Source of the DNA: Roseovarius confluentis
GTDB lineage: Bacteria; Pseudomonadota; Alphaproteobacteria; Rhodobacterales; Rhodobacteraceae
Length of the DNA: 64,000 nucleotides
Assembly: GCF_002917925.1 (NCBI RefSeq)
Contig: NZ_PPFE01000002.1
Coordinates: 62,001 to 126,000, forward strand
Reading direction: 5' to 3'
Position numbers and translations under genes: made by a program. Shown here piece by piece: positions 36,086 to 45,185 of the stretch. A model generated the notes under the pieces. It worked only from the letters and a program-made list of their open reading frames with translations, was not told where the DNA came from and ran no database searches. How positions within the stretch are numbered: the first letter of the stretch is position 1; every line of letters starts with the position of its first letter.

Positions 36086-36787
36086 ATGAACATCGCGGAC
36101 AAGCAGAAGCGCAAATACCTCAGCTCCTGCCCGCTTTTCTCGGACCTGAAGAAAGACGTGGCCGAACGGATAGCGGGGCGGGCCCGCGGCGTGTTTCTTC
36201 CGCGCGGGCAGGTTCTGTTTCACGAGGGCGATCCGTCTGACGGTCTTTATGTCCTGTGTACTGGGCTGGTTCGGGTCAGTATCGTCAATACGGACGGTGA
36301 CGTGCTGACCCTCGCGGTGCCGGAACACGGCGCGCCCCTGGGCGAGATGACTTTGGTAAGCCCAGATCCGCGGTCGGCAACGGTGACCGCGCTGGAGGAT
36401 TCCAGCCTGCTTCACCTTGAAACGGGCACGATGGTCGCGCTTCTGGCCGAAGAACCGGCACTTGCTGCGCATTTGATCCAATTTTTGTCGCAGCGGTTGC
36501 GCGAGTCGAACGAGACGCTTCAGAACTTCGCATTCGAGAATCTGTCACAGCGGCTGCTTCAGAAGCTTGCGGAACTCGGATTGAAACACGGCACGCTCAA
36601 CGAAGAAGTGCTGGACCTTGGCCGGAAGTTTTCTCAAAGCGCGTTGGCCGAGATGCTGGGTGTCACGCGGGAGGCGATCAACAAGCAGCTGAAGCTTTTG
36701 CAGGACCAGAGCAAGATCACGATGCGGAAGGGCATCATTCAGATCGCGTCACCTGCGGATATCGTCAAGAAAAAACTCGGTCACTGA
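36086..36787 (+). CDS. Crp/Fnr-family transcriptional regulator
   Basis: 233 residues. The N-terminal cNMP-binding fold has LPRGQVLFHEGDPSDGLYVLCTGLVRVS and GEMTLVSPDPRSATVTAL, with the phosphate-contacting Arg present. The C-terminal winged HTH is seen in SQSALAEMLGVTREAINKQLKLLQ. There is no N-terminal cysteine set, so it is not an oxygen-sensing Fnr; binding of cAMP or a similar nucleotide is likely. I used the ATG at 36086 rather than an upstream in-frame GTG. It completes a block of nucleotide-signalling genes around the ycaO operon. Confidence 0.9.
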   Translation: MNIADKQKRKYLSSCPLFSDLKKDVAERIAGRARGVFLPRGQVLFHEGDPSDGLYVLCTGLVRVSIVNTDGDVLTLAVPEHGAPLGEMTLVSPDPRSATVTALEDSSLLHLETGTMVALLAEEPALAAHLIQFLSQRLRESNETLQNFAFENLSQRLLQKLAELGLKHGTLNEEVLDLGRKFSQSALAEMLGVTREAINKQLKLLQDQSKITMRKGIIQIASPADIVKKKLGH

Positions 36788-37653
36788 CGCCTCATTGCCT
36801 ATCCTGAACTCCAGACAAGTCTGAGAATTTTCCGGAGCGCAACACCTTCGGTTTACGCAACAAAATTGTTTCAAACGTGCCCATGGAGATAAAATCGAAA
36901 ACATGTGAACCCGTTCACAGTAGGAAGCGTGAGTTTGGTTAATACTGATTAACAGGAGGACAGAACTCGCCTCTGGGAATTCTGGTAGCAGCCTTGGGTA
37001 TAAGCCAGCTGCGATCCAGGCTAGGGCGGTCAAGGCCGTCTGGGCAAACCAGGGGAAAGGCAGTGAGTGGTCTGTGAGAACTGTTCTCTCGGGTTGGCAA
37101 GATACTAGCCGGCCGAGTTCTAGATAGGAAACATCTATTTCAATAACCAAATCTCCCGGGACGGGCTGGCAGCTGTGTCAAAGCAGTATGCGGCTCGGAC
37201 CCGGGTTTTTGCTTTCAATCCTGGAAGCGGCTCTGAGATGAAGAACGACCTTCAGAACGGCCACATCCTTCGCGTTACCGCGCCCGCGGACGGCATCGCC
37301 TCGGAACGCGCCTGCTATTTGAGAGCTGCGCGCTCCAAGGCGCGACGCCCAAACTGGCCGACATTTCCTCCGCCGCACTGGTAGGCTTAACGCCGCCGTT
37401 GACATGTTCGCCGCACTTGCCGGGGTCGTATATGCCGCGAAATCGATCCCTTCATTGGCGAAGAGATTTAAGCACGTCCGGAAACTTTCCTCTAATTTTT
37501 TGCCTGCGTCCCAGGCTGATTATCTCTGTGTCAGTGCTGCCAGAGAGGCTGCGCCCAATTCGCGACAAGTCAGGTTTGGTCGCGCCCGAAATGGACCTGT
37601 CGGGTATTTTTGCCGCTCCTTTGACCACTATCGTGTCGCAAAGGAGAACACAT
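36788..37653. other. Gene-poor stretch before an IS remnant
   Basis: About 870 bp. The first ~200 bp after the Crp/Fnr gene are AT-richer and contain TTCACAGTAGGAAGCGTGA, a loose dyad. Open frames such as 37404-37823 have no recognisable domain. I take the segment as decayed DNA. Confidence 0.45.
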
Positions 37654-38095
37654 ATGGCGTCACGACCGACCGAGGAATTCCGTGCCGAAGCAGTGCGCGT
37701 GGCTTCAACCAGCGGCTTGCCGCGCAAGCAGGTGGCAGCCGATTTCGGTATCGTCTTCTAGACGTTGAACCGCTGGATCCAGCAGGATCATCGCACTCCC
37801 GAGTAACCAGCCGTCCAGTCTGATCTTGAGCGCGACATCGCCCAGCTGGGGAAAGAAAACCGCATGCTTCGGGAGAAGAGGGACGTGGCAAAAAAAGGCC
37901 ACCCAGTTCTTTGCGGAGCGAAGCAAATGAGGTTCGCTTTCATCCATTGCCCGGCAGGCGAATCGTGGAACAAATCTGCCGAGATGGGCAAAGAACACCG
38001 ACATGTTGCCGTCGAACGGCTGTGCCAGATCATGGATGTCAGCCTGCGAGGGTATCGGGCCTTCTGTCGGGTAACAGATGGGGGCGACCGAGAAT
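37654..38095 (+). pseudogene. IS3-family transposase remnant
   Basis: From the ATG at 37654 the OrfA start of an IS3-type transposase is readable (MASRPTEEFRAEAVRVAS, GLPRKQVAADFGI). The frame meets TAG at 37759, resumes with TLNRWIQQDH, meets TAA at 37804, and continues with LERDIAQLGKENRMLREKRD before frameshifting into OrfB-like pieces (CQIMDVSLRGYRAF). It is clearly dead. I could not place the element ends; the right limit is approximate. Confidence 0.75.
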
Positions 38096-38546
38096 GAGAT
38101 AGCCTCTGAAGTCTGGCGAATGGTGGCCCACTTTGTGCCTGGGTCCTTCCCAGCCCCTGTCTGCACGCGGGTAATTCGCACCCTGGTTGGGGAGCTTTTG
38201 TTCTGACCCTGGCGTGTTGAGATTTGGGTTCTTGTTGTTTTTCAGCAAGGCCTCCCAAAAATAGTTTTCAAATTACAGACTTTGGACTTCAGGTAGCGGC
38301 AAAGGCCCGCGTCATGACCCAGAGGTTGGAAGGGAGCCTTTCTTTCAAGAGAACGGAACTTGAAAATAGAAACACAGTTCAGCAGAATTCGTTTCTTCGC
38401 CGCCGTCAACACAGCTACCGCCTCGTCGAGGGTCGGAACAGGCGGTAAAAGGGATTACTAATTGTGGCGGCGGCATTACCTGACCGCGCAATCGTGTCAC
38501 TCGCCAGGCGTTTCGAGATGACCAGATTTGACATGTCCGGTCTCGT
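38096..38546. other. Gap between IS remnant and cobF
   Basis: About 450 bp with no gene that I can support. Nothing resembling a terminator for the minus-strand cobF stands out. Confidence 0.45.
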
Positions 38547-39284
38547 TCAAATGCGACGCAACAGGTAGCTGTCCATTATCCAACCATTTGCGGCGCGCGC
38601 TTCTCCGCGTTTATCCACGATCTTCTGTCCGACATCGACCAAAGCTCCTTCGATAAGGATCTCTTTCTCGGAGCCGAGATAAGCGCCCCACCAGATATGA
38701 ATGCCGATCGGGTCGATGTGCTGAAATGAGCACAGTCCATCCAGCATCACGACTGCTGTGGTTTCATTTTTAGGCAGGCCGGTCTCGCGGAGTTGTCTCC
38801 CTGTCGTGATGCGCACGGGGCCGTCGACGGTGTTGAGCGGGATGGCATGGGCCGCGGTCAGCGCTTGAATGGCGGTGATGCCGGGCACGACGCGGATCGC
38901 CGGTTTCGGAAAGAGACGCTCGGCGATCCGAATGGTGCTGTCGTAGAGCGAGGGATCGCCCCAGACGAGCAGGGCAACCGGTCCGTCGACGGACTTCCCT
39001 TGCAGGGCCGTGATCCAGCGCCGGGCGATCTCGTCGTGCCAGGCGGCGACGCGTTCCATGTAGGGCAGGTCGGGGGCGCGCATCGGGTATTCGAAGGGGA
39101 CGATGCGGGCCGTACTGCCGGACGCGGTGATGATGGCGCGTCTGAGATGGGCGAGATCCTCTTTGTTGTCGCCCTTCGTCGGCAGCAAGATGACGGCGGC
39201 GTTTCGCAGCGCATCCGCGCCTTCGTGGGTGACATGCGCTGGGTTGCCCGTGCCGATCCCGATGAGCCAGAGGTTTTCGATCAT
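38547..39284 (-). CDS. cobF: Precorrin-6A synthase (deacetylating)
   Basis: 245 residues. CobF methylates C1 of precorrin-5 and releases acetate in the oxygen-dependent cobalamin route. SAM-methylase motifs: LWLIGIGTGNPAHVTHEGADAL, LVWGDPSLYDSTIRIAERL, VVPGITAIQALTAAHAIPLN; the C-terminal IHIWWGAYLGSEKEILIEG is CobF-specific. It is the most distal of the minus-strand cob genes, 67 bp after cobA. Confidence 0.94.
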   Translation of the reverse strand: MIENLWLIGIGTGNPAHVTHEGADALRNAAVILLPTKGDNKEDLAHLRRAIITASGSTARIVPFEYPMRAPDLPYMERVAAWHDEIARRWITALQGKSVDGPVALLVWGDPSLYDSTIRIAERLFPKPAIRVVPGITAIQALTAAHAIPLNTVDGPVRITTGRQLRETGLPKNETTAVVMLDGLCSFQHIDPIGIHIWWGAYLGSEKEILIEGALVDVGQKIVDKRGEARAANGWIMDSYLLRRI

Positions 39285-39351
39285 TGGCTGGGTCCGGTCC
39301 TGGCCCGTCGCGTCGCGCCGAGGGGGCGTGAATGTGGGGCGCGTCGTTGCA

Positions 39352-40071
39352 TCATGTGTCTGCCAGCGAACCGTAAAGGATGAGGGCGGGATGGTCGCTG
39401 CTCTCTTGCGCCAGCAGGTGCGACAGGGTTGCGACGGTGTGGCGGGTGATCTTCTGTTCCGGGCGGCTGACGGCTTCGGCCAGGATCGCGGGGGTCGTGG
39501 GCGGCAGGCCAGACTCGATCAGGCGCGCGGCCAGTTGTGGAAAGGTGCGCTTGCCCATGAAGACGACGGTGGTCGCGGCCGGGTCGGCCAGGGCGGCCAT
39601 GTTCACGTCCTCGGGCAGCGCGCCGGTGACGTCGTGGCCAGTGATGTATTGAACGCGACGGGCGGTCAGGCGGCGGGTCAGCGGAATGCCGGCGGCGGCC
39701 GCGGCGGCATTCGCGGAGGGAACGCCGGGGATGATCTCGTATGGAATTTGCTCTGCCTTGAGAGCGACTATTTCTTCTTCCAGTCGGCCGAACACACCGC
39801 TGTCGCCGGATTTCAGGCGCACGACGCGTTGATCCAGGCGGGCGTAATCCACGAGCAGGCGGCTGACATGGTCCTGCTTCGGCGAGTTGCGCCCGGCCCG
39901 CTTGCCAACGCCCACAAGGTCGGCGCCGCGCCGTGCGTGGGCCAGGATCGGACCCGAAGACAGGTCGTCGAACAGCACGGCGTCGGCGCGCTTGAGCCGA
40001 TCGACGGCCTTGAGCGTCAGCAGGTCGGGGTCGCCCGGACCCGAGGACACGAAGGAGACGAAGCCGGTCAT
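39352..40071 (-). CDS. cobA: Uroporphyrinogen-III C-methyltransferase
   Basis: 239 residues. Makes precorrin-2 by methylating C2 and C7 of uroporphyrinogen III. Opening FVSSGPGDPDLLTLKAVDRLKRADAVLFDDL, central RVVRLKSGDSGVFGRLEEE, and IPGVPSANAAAAAAGIPLTRR are present. The central motif is usually RLKGGDPFVFGRGGEE in CysG/SUMT enzymes; the SGDSGVFGRLEEE version here is a variant. It overlaps cobB (ATGA). Confidence 0.93.
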   Translation of the reverse strand: MTGFVSFVSSGPGDPDLLTLKAVDRLKRADAVLFDDLSSGPILAHARRGADLVGVGKRAGRNSPKQDHVSRLLVDYARLDQRVVRLKSGDSGVFGRLEEEIVALKAEQIPYEIIPGVPSANAAAAAAGIPLTRRLTARRVQYITGHDVTGALPEDVNMAALADPAATTVVFMGKRTFPQLAARLIESGLPPTTPAILAEAVSRPEQKITRHTVATLSHLLAQESSDHPALILYGSLADT

Positions 40072-41378
40072 GGCGTCTCGTCCCCGGTGATCAGGTGAAA
40101 GAACGTTCCGGACGCGTGACCCCGGGTCGAGCCGGTTTCCGGCACCGGGTTGCCATCGGCATCCGCCACCAGCGCCAGCGAGGCGTCGGGCTGGTCGAGG
40201 ATGGTGGAATAGTGGAACTCGTGACCGCGCAGGGTTGCGCCTGCATCGAATCCCGGCATCGGGCCCGAAAGGGTCGCGCGGCGGTATCCAAGGTGGAACT
40301 TGCGCTTTTCATAGGAGGTGACGAGGCCCAAGAGCCCGGCCATTTCGTGGCGCGTTCCGTCCTTGTCGATCAGCGCCTGGCCGAGGGCCATGTAGCCGCC
40401 GCATTCGCCGTGGACCGGCTTTGACTCGGCATGTTTGCGCAGGGCGGCGCGGAACCGCGTGGCGGCGGCAAGCTTGCCTGCGTGCAGTTCGGGATAGCCG
40501 CCGGGCAGCCAGACGAGATCGGCGTCGGGATCGGGGGCCTCGTCCGCCAGGGGAGAGAAGGGCAGGATCTGGGCCCCGGCGGCGTGCCAGCCTTCCAAAA
40601 GGTGCGGGTAGGTGAAGCTGAAGGCCGCGTCGCGGGCGATGGCGATGCGTTGCGCCGGGGGGCGGGGCAACGCGGCAGGCGCGGGCAGGGGCGCGCCTTG
40701 GGCGGCGGATTTGATCGCGTCAAGATTGACATTCTCGCGCAGGAAGGCGGCGTATCCGGCGATGGCGGCGTCGAGGTCGGGATGTTCGACCGCCTGGATC
40801 AGCCCCAGGTGCCGTTCCGGCAGGGTGAGGTCGCCGCGCCGGGGCAGGACGCCCAGCACCGGCAGCCCCGCGCGGTCCATCCCCAGCCGGGTCAGCCGCT
40901 CGTGGCGGGGCGAGGCGCAGCGGTTCAGGATGACCCCGGCGAAGGGCAGATCGGGCATGTATTGCCGGAATCCGAGAGCTGTGGCGGCGGCGGATTGCGC
41001 CTGGCCGCCCACGTCGAGCACCAGCACCACGGGCCAGCCCATGGCCTGCGCGGTTTCCGCACTTGACCCGAAGCCTTGCTGGCCGCGCGTGGCGACGCCG
41101 TCGTAGAGCCCCATCGAGCCTTCGGCCACGCAAATATCCGCGCCTGCGGCCTGCCCGGAGATGGCCTGCCAAAGGCCCTTGCCCATGGCCCAGCCGTCGA
41201 GGTTGAAGCTGTCGCGCCCGCAGGCGGCCTTGTGAAAGGCGGGGTCGATATAGTCGGGGCCGGACTTGAACGGTTGCACCTTGAGCCCGTCATCGGCCAG
41301 CGCCCGCAGGAGGCCCAGCATCACGGTCGTCTTGCCGGTGCCCGAGGAGGGGGCGGAGATCAGCAGGCCGGGACTCAT
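40068..41378 (-). CDS. cobB: Cobyrinate/hydrogenobyrinate a,c-diamide synthase
   Basis: 436 residues. Glutamine-dependent amidation of the a and c side chains. N-terminal ATP domain: [61 protein letters not shown]-terminal class I glutaminase: [15 protein letters not shown] and [19 protein letters not shown] with the nucleophile Cys; [10 protein letters not shown] and RGHEFHYS. I used the ATG at 41378, which gives the standard N-terminus and a 4-bp overlap with cobM; a longer upstream frame is a shadow. Confidence 0.95.
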   Translation of the reverse strand: MSPGLLISAPSSGTGKTTVMLGLLRALADDGLKVQPFKSGPDYIDPAFHKAACGRDSFNLDGWAMGKGLWQAISGQAAGADICVAEGSMGLYDGVATRGQQGFGSSAETAQAMGWPVVLVLDVGGQAQSAAATALGFRQYMPDLPFAGVILNRCASPRHERLTRLGMDRAGLPVLGVLPRRGDLTLPERHLGLIQAVEHPDLDAAIAGYAAFLRENVNLDAIKSAAQGAPLPAPAALPRPPAQRIAIARDAAFSFTYPHLLEGWHAAGAQILPFSPLADEAPDPDADLVWLPGGYPELHAGKLAAATRFRAALRKHAESKPVHGECGGYMALGQALIDKDGTRHEMAGLLGLVTSYEKRKFHLGYRRATLSGPMPGFDAGATLRGHEFHYSTILDQPDASLALVADADGNPVPETGSTRGHASGTFFHLITGDETP

Positions 41379-42178
41379 GACGTGCCTTCGCTTTCCGGGG
41401 TCCAGTCCGACCAGGGACTGTCGGCGCTTTGGGGCCGGTAGCGGCGGTCGTAGCCCACGGCATAGAGGCAGGACTCGTCGAAGCCTTCGCCGGCAAGCGC
41501 GGGCCCGACGAGGATCAGTGCGGTGCGGGTGATGTCCTCGCCCAGGCGGGAGGCGATATCGCCAAGCGTGCCGCGGATGATCTGCTGATCCGGCCAGGAG
41601 GCGCGGTAGACCACGGCGACCGGACAGTCGGCGCCGTAGGCCGGGGTGAGATCGGCGATGACGGTTTCGAGGTTCTGGATCGACAGGTGGATCGCGAGCG
41701 TTGCGCCTGTGGCGGCGAAATTGGCCAGCGTCTCGCCCGCGGGCATCGAGGAGGCGCGACCGGGCGTGCGGGTCAGCACAACGGATTGCGCGATGCCGGG
41801 CAGAGTCAGTTCCGCGCCGAGGGCTGCGGCGGCGGCGGAGAAGGCCGGCACGCCCGGTGTGACAGACACGGGGATGTCGAGCGCCCGAAGCCGGCGCATC
41901 TGTTCGCCCATCGCCGACCAGACGGAAAGATCGCCGGAATGCAGGCGGGCCACATCGTGGCCGGCCCGGTGCGCGGTCTGTATTTCCGCGATGATCCGGT
42001 CGAGATCGAGCGGCGCCGTGTTGATGATTCGCGCACCGTCGGGGCAATGCGACAGCACTGCTTCGGGCACGAGAGAGCCTGCGTAGAGGCAGACCGGGCA
42101 GGACGCGATGATGTCGCGGCCGCGCAGCGTGAGAAGATCGGGCGCGCCGGGACCGGCGCCGATGAAGTGAACGGTCAT
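41375..42178 (-). CDS. cobM: Precorrin-4 C11-methyltransferase
   Basis: 267 residues. Opening [20 protein letters not shown], then [59 protein letters not shown]. These are CobM/CbiF motifs; the LHSGDLSVW segment is diagnostic. It converts precorrin-4 to precorrin-5. Overlaps cobE and cobB by 4 bp on each side. Confidence 0.95.
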   Translation of the reverse strand: MTVHFIGAGPGAPDLLTLRGRDIIASCPVCLYAGSLVPEAVLSHCPDGARIINTAPLDLDRIIAEIQTAHRAGHDVARLHSGDLSVWSAMGEQMRRLRALDIPVSVTPGVPAFSAAAAALGAELTLPGIAQSVVLTRTPGRASSMPAGETLANFAATGATLAIHLSIQNLETVIADLTPAYGADCPVAVVYRASWPDQQIIRGTLGDIASRLGEDITRTALILVGPALAGEGFDESCLYAVGYDRRYRPQSADSPWSDWTPESEGTS

Positions 42179-42531
42179 GGGGTCTTTCCTTGGGCCAGGG
42201 CACAGGTGGCCATGCGGTCGGTTGAAACGGAGCGGGGGGGCAGCAGCGTCGCGCCGGGACCTGCGGCGGCAAGGGCCGCGGCTTCGGCGACAGAGCCGGT
42301 GCCGCGTGCGCGCAGGGACGCCGCGGAGGTGCTCTGCGTGGCTTGCTGCGCCAGGTCTTCGGGCGGTATCGCGTGCAGGGGCAGGCCAAGTTCACGGGCG
42401 AAGGGCGCCAGTTGATCGGCCTTGTCCTGCGCGGTGGCCAGCGCATCGGGCGCGCCGCCGGTCCGGGCCAGCGCGTCGCGGAACGATGCGCGCGTGGCGC
42501 GCGTGGTGAAACCCATCCCGGCGACGATCAT
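42175..42531 (-). CDS. cobE: CobE, cobalamin biosynthesis protein (CbiG C-terminal-like)
   Basis: 118 residues. [21 protein letters not shown] and the Ser/Ala-rich middle ([23 protein letters not shown]) match CobE, the small protein related to the C-terminal part of CbiG. Its exact role in the aerobic route is unsettled. I chose the ATG at 42531, which overlaps the cobL stop as ATGA; an ATG four codons earlier is possible. Confidence 0.88.
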   Translation of the reverse strand: MIVAGMGFTTRATRASFRDALARTGGAPDALATAQDKADQLAPFARELGLPLHAIPPEDLAQQATQSTSAASLRARGTGSVAEAAALAAAGPGATLLPPRSVSTDRMATCALAQGKTP

Positions 42532-43712
42532 GGAAAGCTCCATTGCGTGATCGGATAGGCTTGCGCCCAGCCGCGTTTGCGTCCCATGGGTTGGGCTTGT
42601 GCCACTTCGAAGCGGTGCAGCTCGCCGCCGCGGCGGGCATGGGCGTCGGCCAGAAGCGCCTCGGATTCCAGGGTGACCGCGTTGGCGACGATGCGCACGC
42701 CTTCCAAGGCCTCGACATAGGCCAGAAGCGGAGCCGACAGACCGCCGCCGATGAAGATGGCGTCGGGTTTCGGCAGGTATTTCAGAGCGGCGGGGGCCGA
42801 GCCTTCGACCACGTGCAGGCGGTCGACGCCGAGCGCGCGGGCATTGGCGTTGATCAGCGCGATACGGTCGGCGCGGGGCTCGACGACGCTGGCCGTGAGG
42901 GACGCGTCACACAGCAGCCATTCGATCCCGACTGTGCCAGAGCCGCCGCCGATGTCCCAAAGGTGCTCGCCCGGCCGGGGGGCCAGCGCAGAGAGGGTCA
43001 GCGCCCGGACGTGGCGCTTGGTCATGACGCCGTCGGTTTCAAAGAGCGTGTCGGGCAGGCCGCTGGCGAGGGGCAGGACGGGGCCGTCGCCCGCGACCTC
43101 GACCGCGGCGCAGACCGGGTGGGCGAAGTCGCCGGACAAGTTGTCGGCGGTGGCGTGCGTCGTCCGTTCTCGAGGTCCGCCCAGTACTTCCATCACGGTC
43201 ACCGCCGACGCGCCGAACCCGGTGTCGCACAGGTAGGCCGCAAGCTCTGTCACCGCGTCGCCGTCGCGCAGCAGGACGATCAGGCGTGCGCCCGGCGCCA
43301 GGTGCGAGCGCAGTCGCGTCAGCGGCGCTGCGTGCAAGCCCGTGCAGATCGTGCGGTCGAGCGGCCAGCCGAGGCGATTGGCCGCCAGCGAAAACGTCGA
43401 CCGGCCCGGATAGGCGTGCCACTCGTTTCGGTCCAGATGCGCGGTGATCGTCGTGCCCGCGCCGAACCAGAACGGGTCACCGGACGCCAGGACGACGCAG
43501 GGCGTGCCGCGCAGGGCCAGCAGGTCTTCGACCCCCTTGGAAAAAGGCACGGGCCAAGGGATCGTGCGGGCGGATGTCTCGATCAGCGACAGGTGCCGCT
43601 GTGGCCCCATGACGATTTCCGCGGTGTCCAGCGCGGATCGGCTTGCGGCGCACAGGCCGCCCGGGCCATCTTCGCCCAGACCAATGATCGTAAGCCACGG
43701 AGCCTCAGACAT
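42528..43712 (-). CDS. cobL: Precorrin-6Y C5,15-methyltransferase (decarboxylating)
   Basis: 394 residues, two fused methylases. The N-terminal CbiE-like half opens WLTIIGLGEDGPGGLCAASRSAL and has VVLASGDPFWFGAG; the C-terminal CbiT-like half has LWDIGGGSGTVGIEWLL. It methylates C5 and C15 and decarboxylates the C12 acetate. The start codon (complement of CAT at 43710-43712) overlaps the start codon of cobK on the other strand inside CATG. Its promoter or read-through must therefore come through cobK. Confidence 0.95.
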   Translation of the reverse strand: MSEAPWLTIIGLGEDGPGGLCAASRSALDTAEIVMGPQRHLSLIETSARTIPWPVPFSKGVEDLLALRGTPCVVLASGDPFWFGAGTTITAHLDRNEWHAYPGRSTFSLAANRLGWPLDRTICTGLHAAPLTRLRSHLAPGARLIVLLRDGDAVTELAAYLCDTGFGASAVTVMEVLGGPRERTTHATADNLSGDFAHPVCAAVEVAGDGPVLPLASGLPDTLFETDGVMTKRHVRALTLSALAPRPGEHLWDIGGGSGTVGIEWLLCDASLTASVVEPRADRIALINANARALGVDRLHVVEGSAPAALKYLPKPDAIFIGGGLSAPLLAYVEALEGVRIVANAVTLESEALLADAHARRGGELHRFEVAQAQPMGRKRGWAQAYPITQWSFP

Positions 43713-44460
43713 GACACCGACCGTTCTGCTGCTGGGTGGCACGACCGAAGCCATACTTGTGGGGCAGGCACTGGCCGCGCGGGGCGTCCGTACGACGATC
43801 AGCCTTGCGGGACGGGTCAAGACCCCCGCGGAGCAGCCGCTGCCGTTGCGCATTGGCGGGTTTGGCGGTGTGGATGGGTTGGTTGCCCACCTCAAGGCCG
43901 AAGGCGTGACCCATGTGATCGACGCGACCCATCCCTTTGCCGCGCAGATGAGCGCCAACGCGGTTGCCGCCTGTGATGCGTTGGACCTGCCCTTGCTGGC
44001 GCTGACCCGGGCGCCGTGGCAGGCCGGGGGGCAGGATCGCTGGACCCATGTGCCGGATGTAGAGGGCGCGGTGGCCGCGCTGGCCGGTCCGGCGCGTCGC
44101 GTTTTCCTGGCGCTGGGCCGGATGAACCTGCCCGCCTTTTCCGCGCAGCCGCAGCACGACTACCTGTTGCGGCTGGTCGATACGCCGGATCGGGTGCCGT
44201 TGCCCAAGGCCCAAGTCGTCGTAGATCGCGGCCCGTTCGAGGTAGAGGGAGATCTGGCATTGATGCGGGCGCACGGCACCGAACTGATCGTGTCCAAGAA
44301 CGCGGGCGGCACGGGGGCGCAGGCCAAGATCTTCGCCGCGCGCCAACTTGGCCTTCCGGTGGTCATGATCGACCGGCCCACCATCCCGGCCCGTGCGGAA
44401 ACGCATAGCGTCGAAGAGGCGCTGGACTGGCTTCATGGCGCCACCGCGCGCGGCGTATAG
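43711..44460 (+). CDS. cobK: Precorrin-6A reductase
   Basis: 249 residues. NADPH-dependent reduction of precorrin-6A. Motifs: VLLLGGTTEAILVGQALA, TTISLAGRVKTPAEQPLPLRIGGFGGVDGL, HVIDATHPFAAQMSANAVAAC, LVDTPDRVPLP, IVSKNAGGTGAQAKIFAARQLGLPVVMIDRP. It is the only plus-strand gene inside the minus-strand cob operon: its start overlaps the cobL start, and its last 28 bp overlap the end of cobJ. Its ribosome site and promoter must lie within the cobL coding sequence. Confidence 0.95.
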   Translation: MTPTVLLLGGTTEAILVGQALAARGVRTTISLAGRVKTPAEQPLPLRIGGFGGVDGLVAHLKAEGVTHVIDATHPFAAQMSANAVAACDALDLPLLALTRAPWQAGGQDRWTHVPDVEGAVAALAGPARRVFLALGRMNLPAFSAQPQHDYLLRLVDTPDRVPLPKAQVVVDRGPFEVEGDLALMRAHGTELIVSKNAGGTGAQAKIFAARQLGLPVVMIDRPTIPARAETHSVEEALDWLHGATARGV

Positions 44461-45185
44461 ACGAGGGTCGCGCCGCGCCGTTCGATGAGCCGGGTGGTAG
44501 AGTTGCCGACAAGGACGACCGTGCGCATATCGGCCATTTCGGGTGTGCACTGTGACAAGGGCACGATCTGCAACGTTTCCTCGGGGGTGCTGACGGCGCG
44601 GGCGAAGATCACCGGGCGATCGTCGCCACAGGCGTCGTTCAGGATGTCCAGTGTTTTGGCAAAGCCTTCGGGCCGGGATTTCGACCGTGGATTGTAGAAG
44701 GCCATAGCGAAATCAGCCTCTGCCGCGAGACGCAGCCGCTTTTCGATCAGCGCCCATGGCTTGAGGTTGTCGCTGAGGTTAATGGCGCAGAAATCGTGTC
44801 CGAGGGGTGCCCCGGCGCGCGCGGCGGCGGCCAGCATGGCGGTGATGCCGGGAAGGACGCGGATGTCGAGCTCGCGCCATTCGGGCGGCCCCGCCTCGAC
44901 CGCCTCGAACACTGCCGAGGCCATTGCAAAGACGCCTGGATCGCCCGAGGACACGACGACCACGCGCTTGCCCGCGCCGGCCATGTCCAGCGCGTGGCGA
45001 GCGCGGTCCAGCTCGACGCGGTTGTCGGAGGGGTGCAGCGTCAGTCCCGGACGTTCGGCCACGCGGGCGACGTAGGGAATGTAGCCGACCACGTCCGTGG
45101 CCTGGGCAAGTGCTGCGGTAACCTCGGGCGTCACCAGGTCGTCCGCGCCGGGGCCGAGGCCTGCTATGACAACGCTTCCCGTCAT
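44433..45185 (-). CDS. cobJ: Precorrin-3B C17-methyltransferase
   Basis: 250 residues. Ring contraction and C17 methylation, giving precorrin-4. Motifs: VVIAGLGPGADDLVTPEVTAAL, VVVVSSGDPGVFAMASAVFEAVE, VLPGITAMLAAAARAGAPLGHDFCAINLSDN, AFYNPRSKSRPEGF. The 3' end overlaps the convergent cobK by 28 bp. The start overlaps the cobI stop by 4 bp. Confidence 0.95.
   Translation of the reverse strand: MTGSVVIAGLGPGADDLVTPEVTAALAQATDVVGYIPYVARVAERPGLTLHPSDNRVELDRARHALDMAGAGKRVVVVSSGDPGVFAMASAVFEAVEAGPPEWRELDIRVLPGITAMLAAAARAGAPLGHDFCAINLSDNLKPWALIEKRLRLAAEADFAMAFYNPRSKSRPEGFAKTLDILNDACGDDRPVIFARAVSTPEETLQIVPLSQCTPEMADMRTVVLVGNSTTRLIERRGATLVYTPRAVAP

Noticed and set aside
37404-37823. Plus-strand frame before and across the second IS3 remnant
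   Set aside because: Runs across the remnant in a different frame from its transposase fragments and shows no domain.
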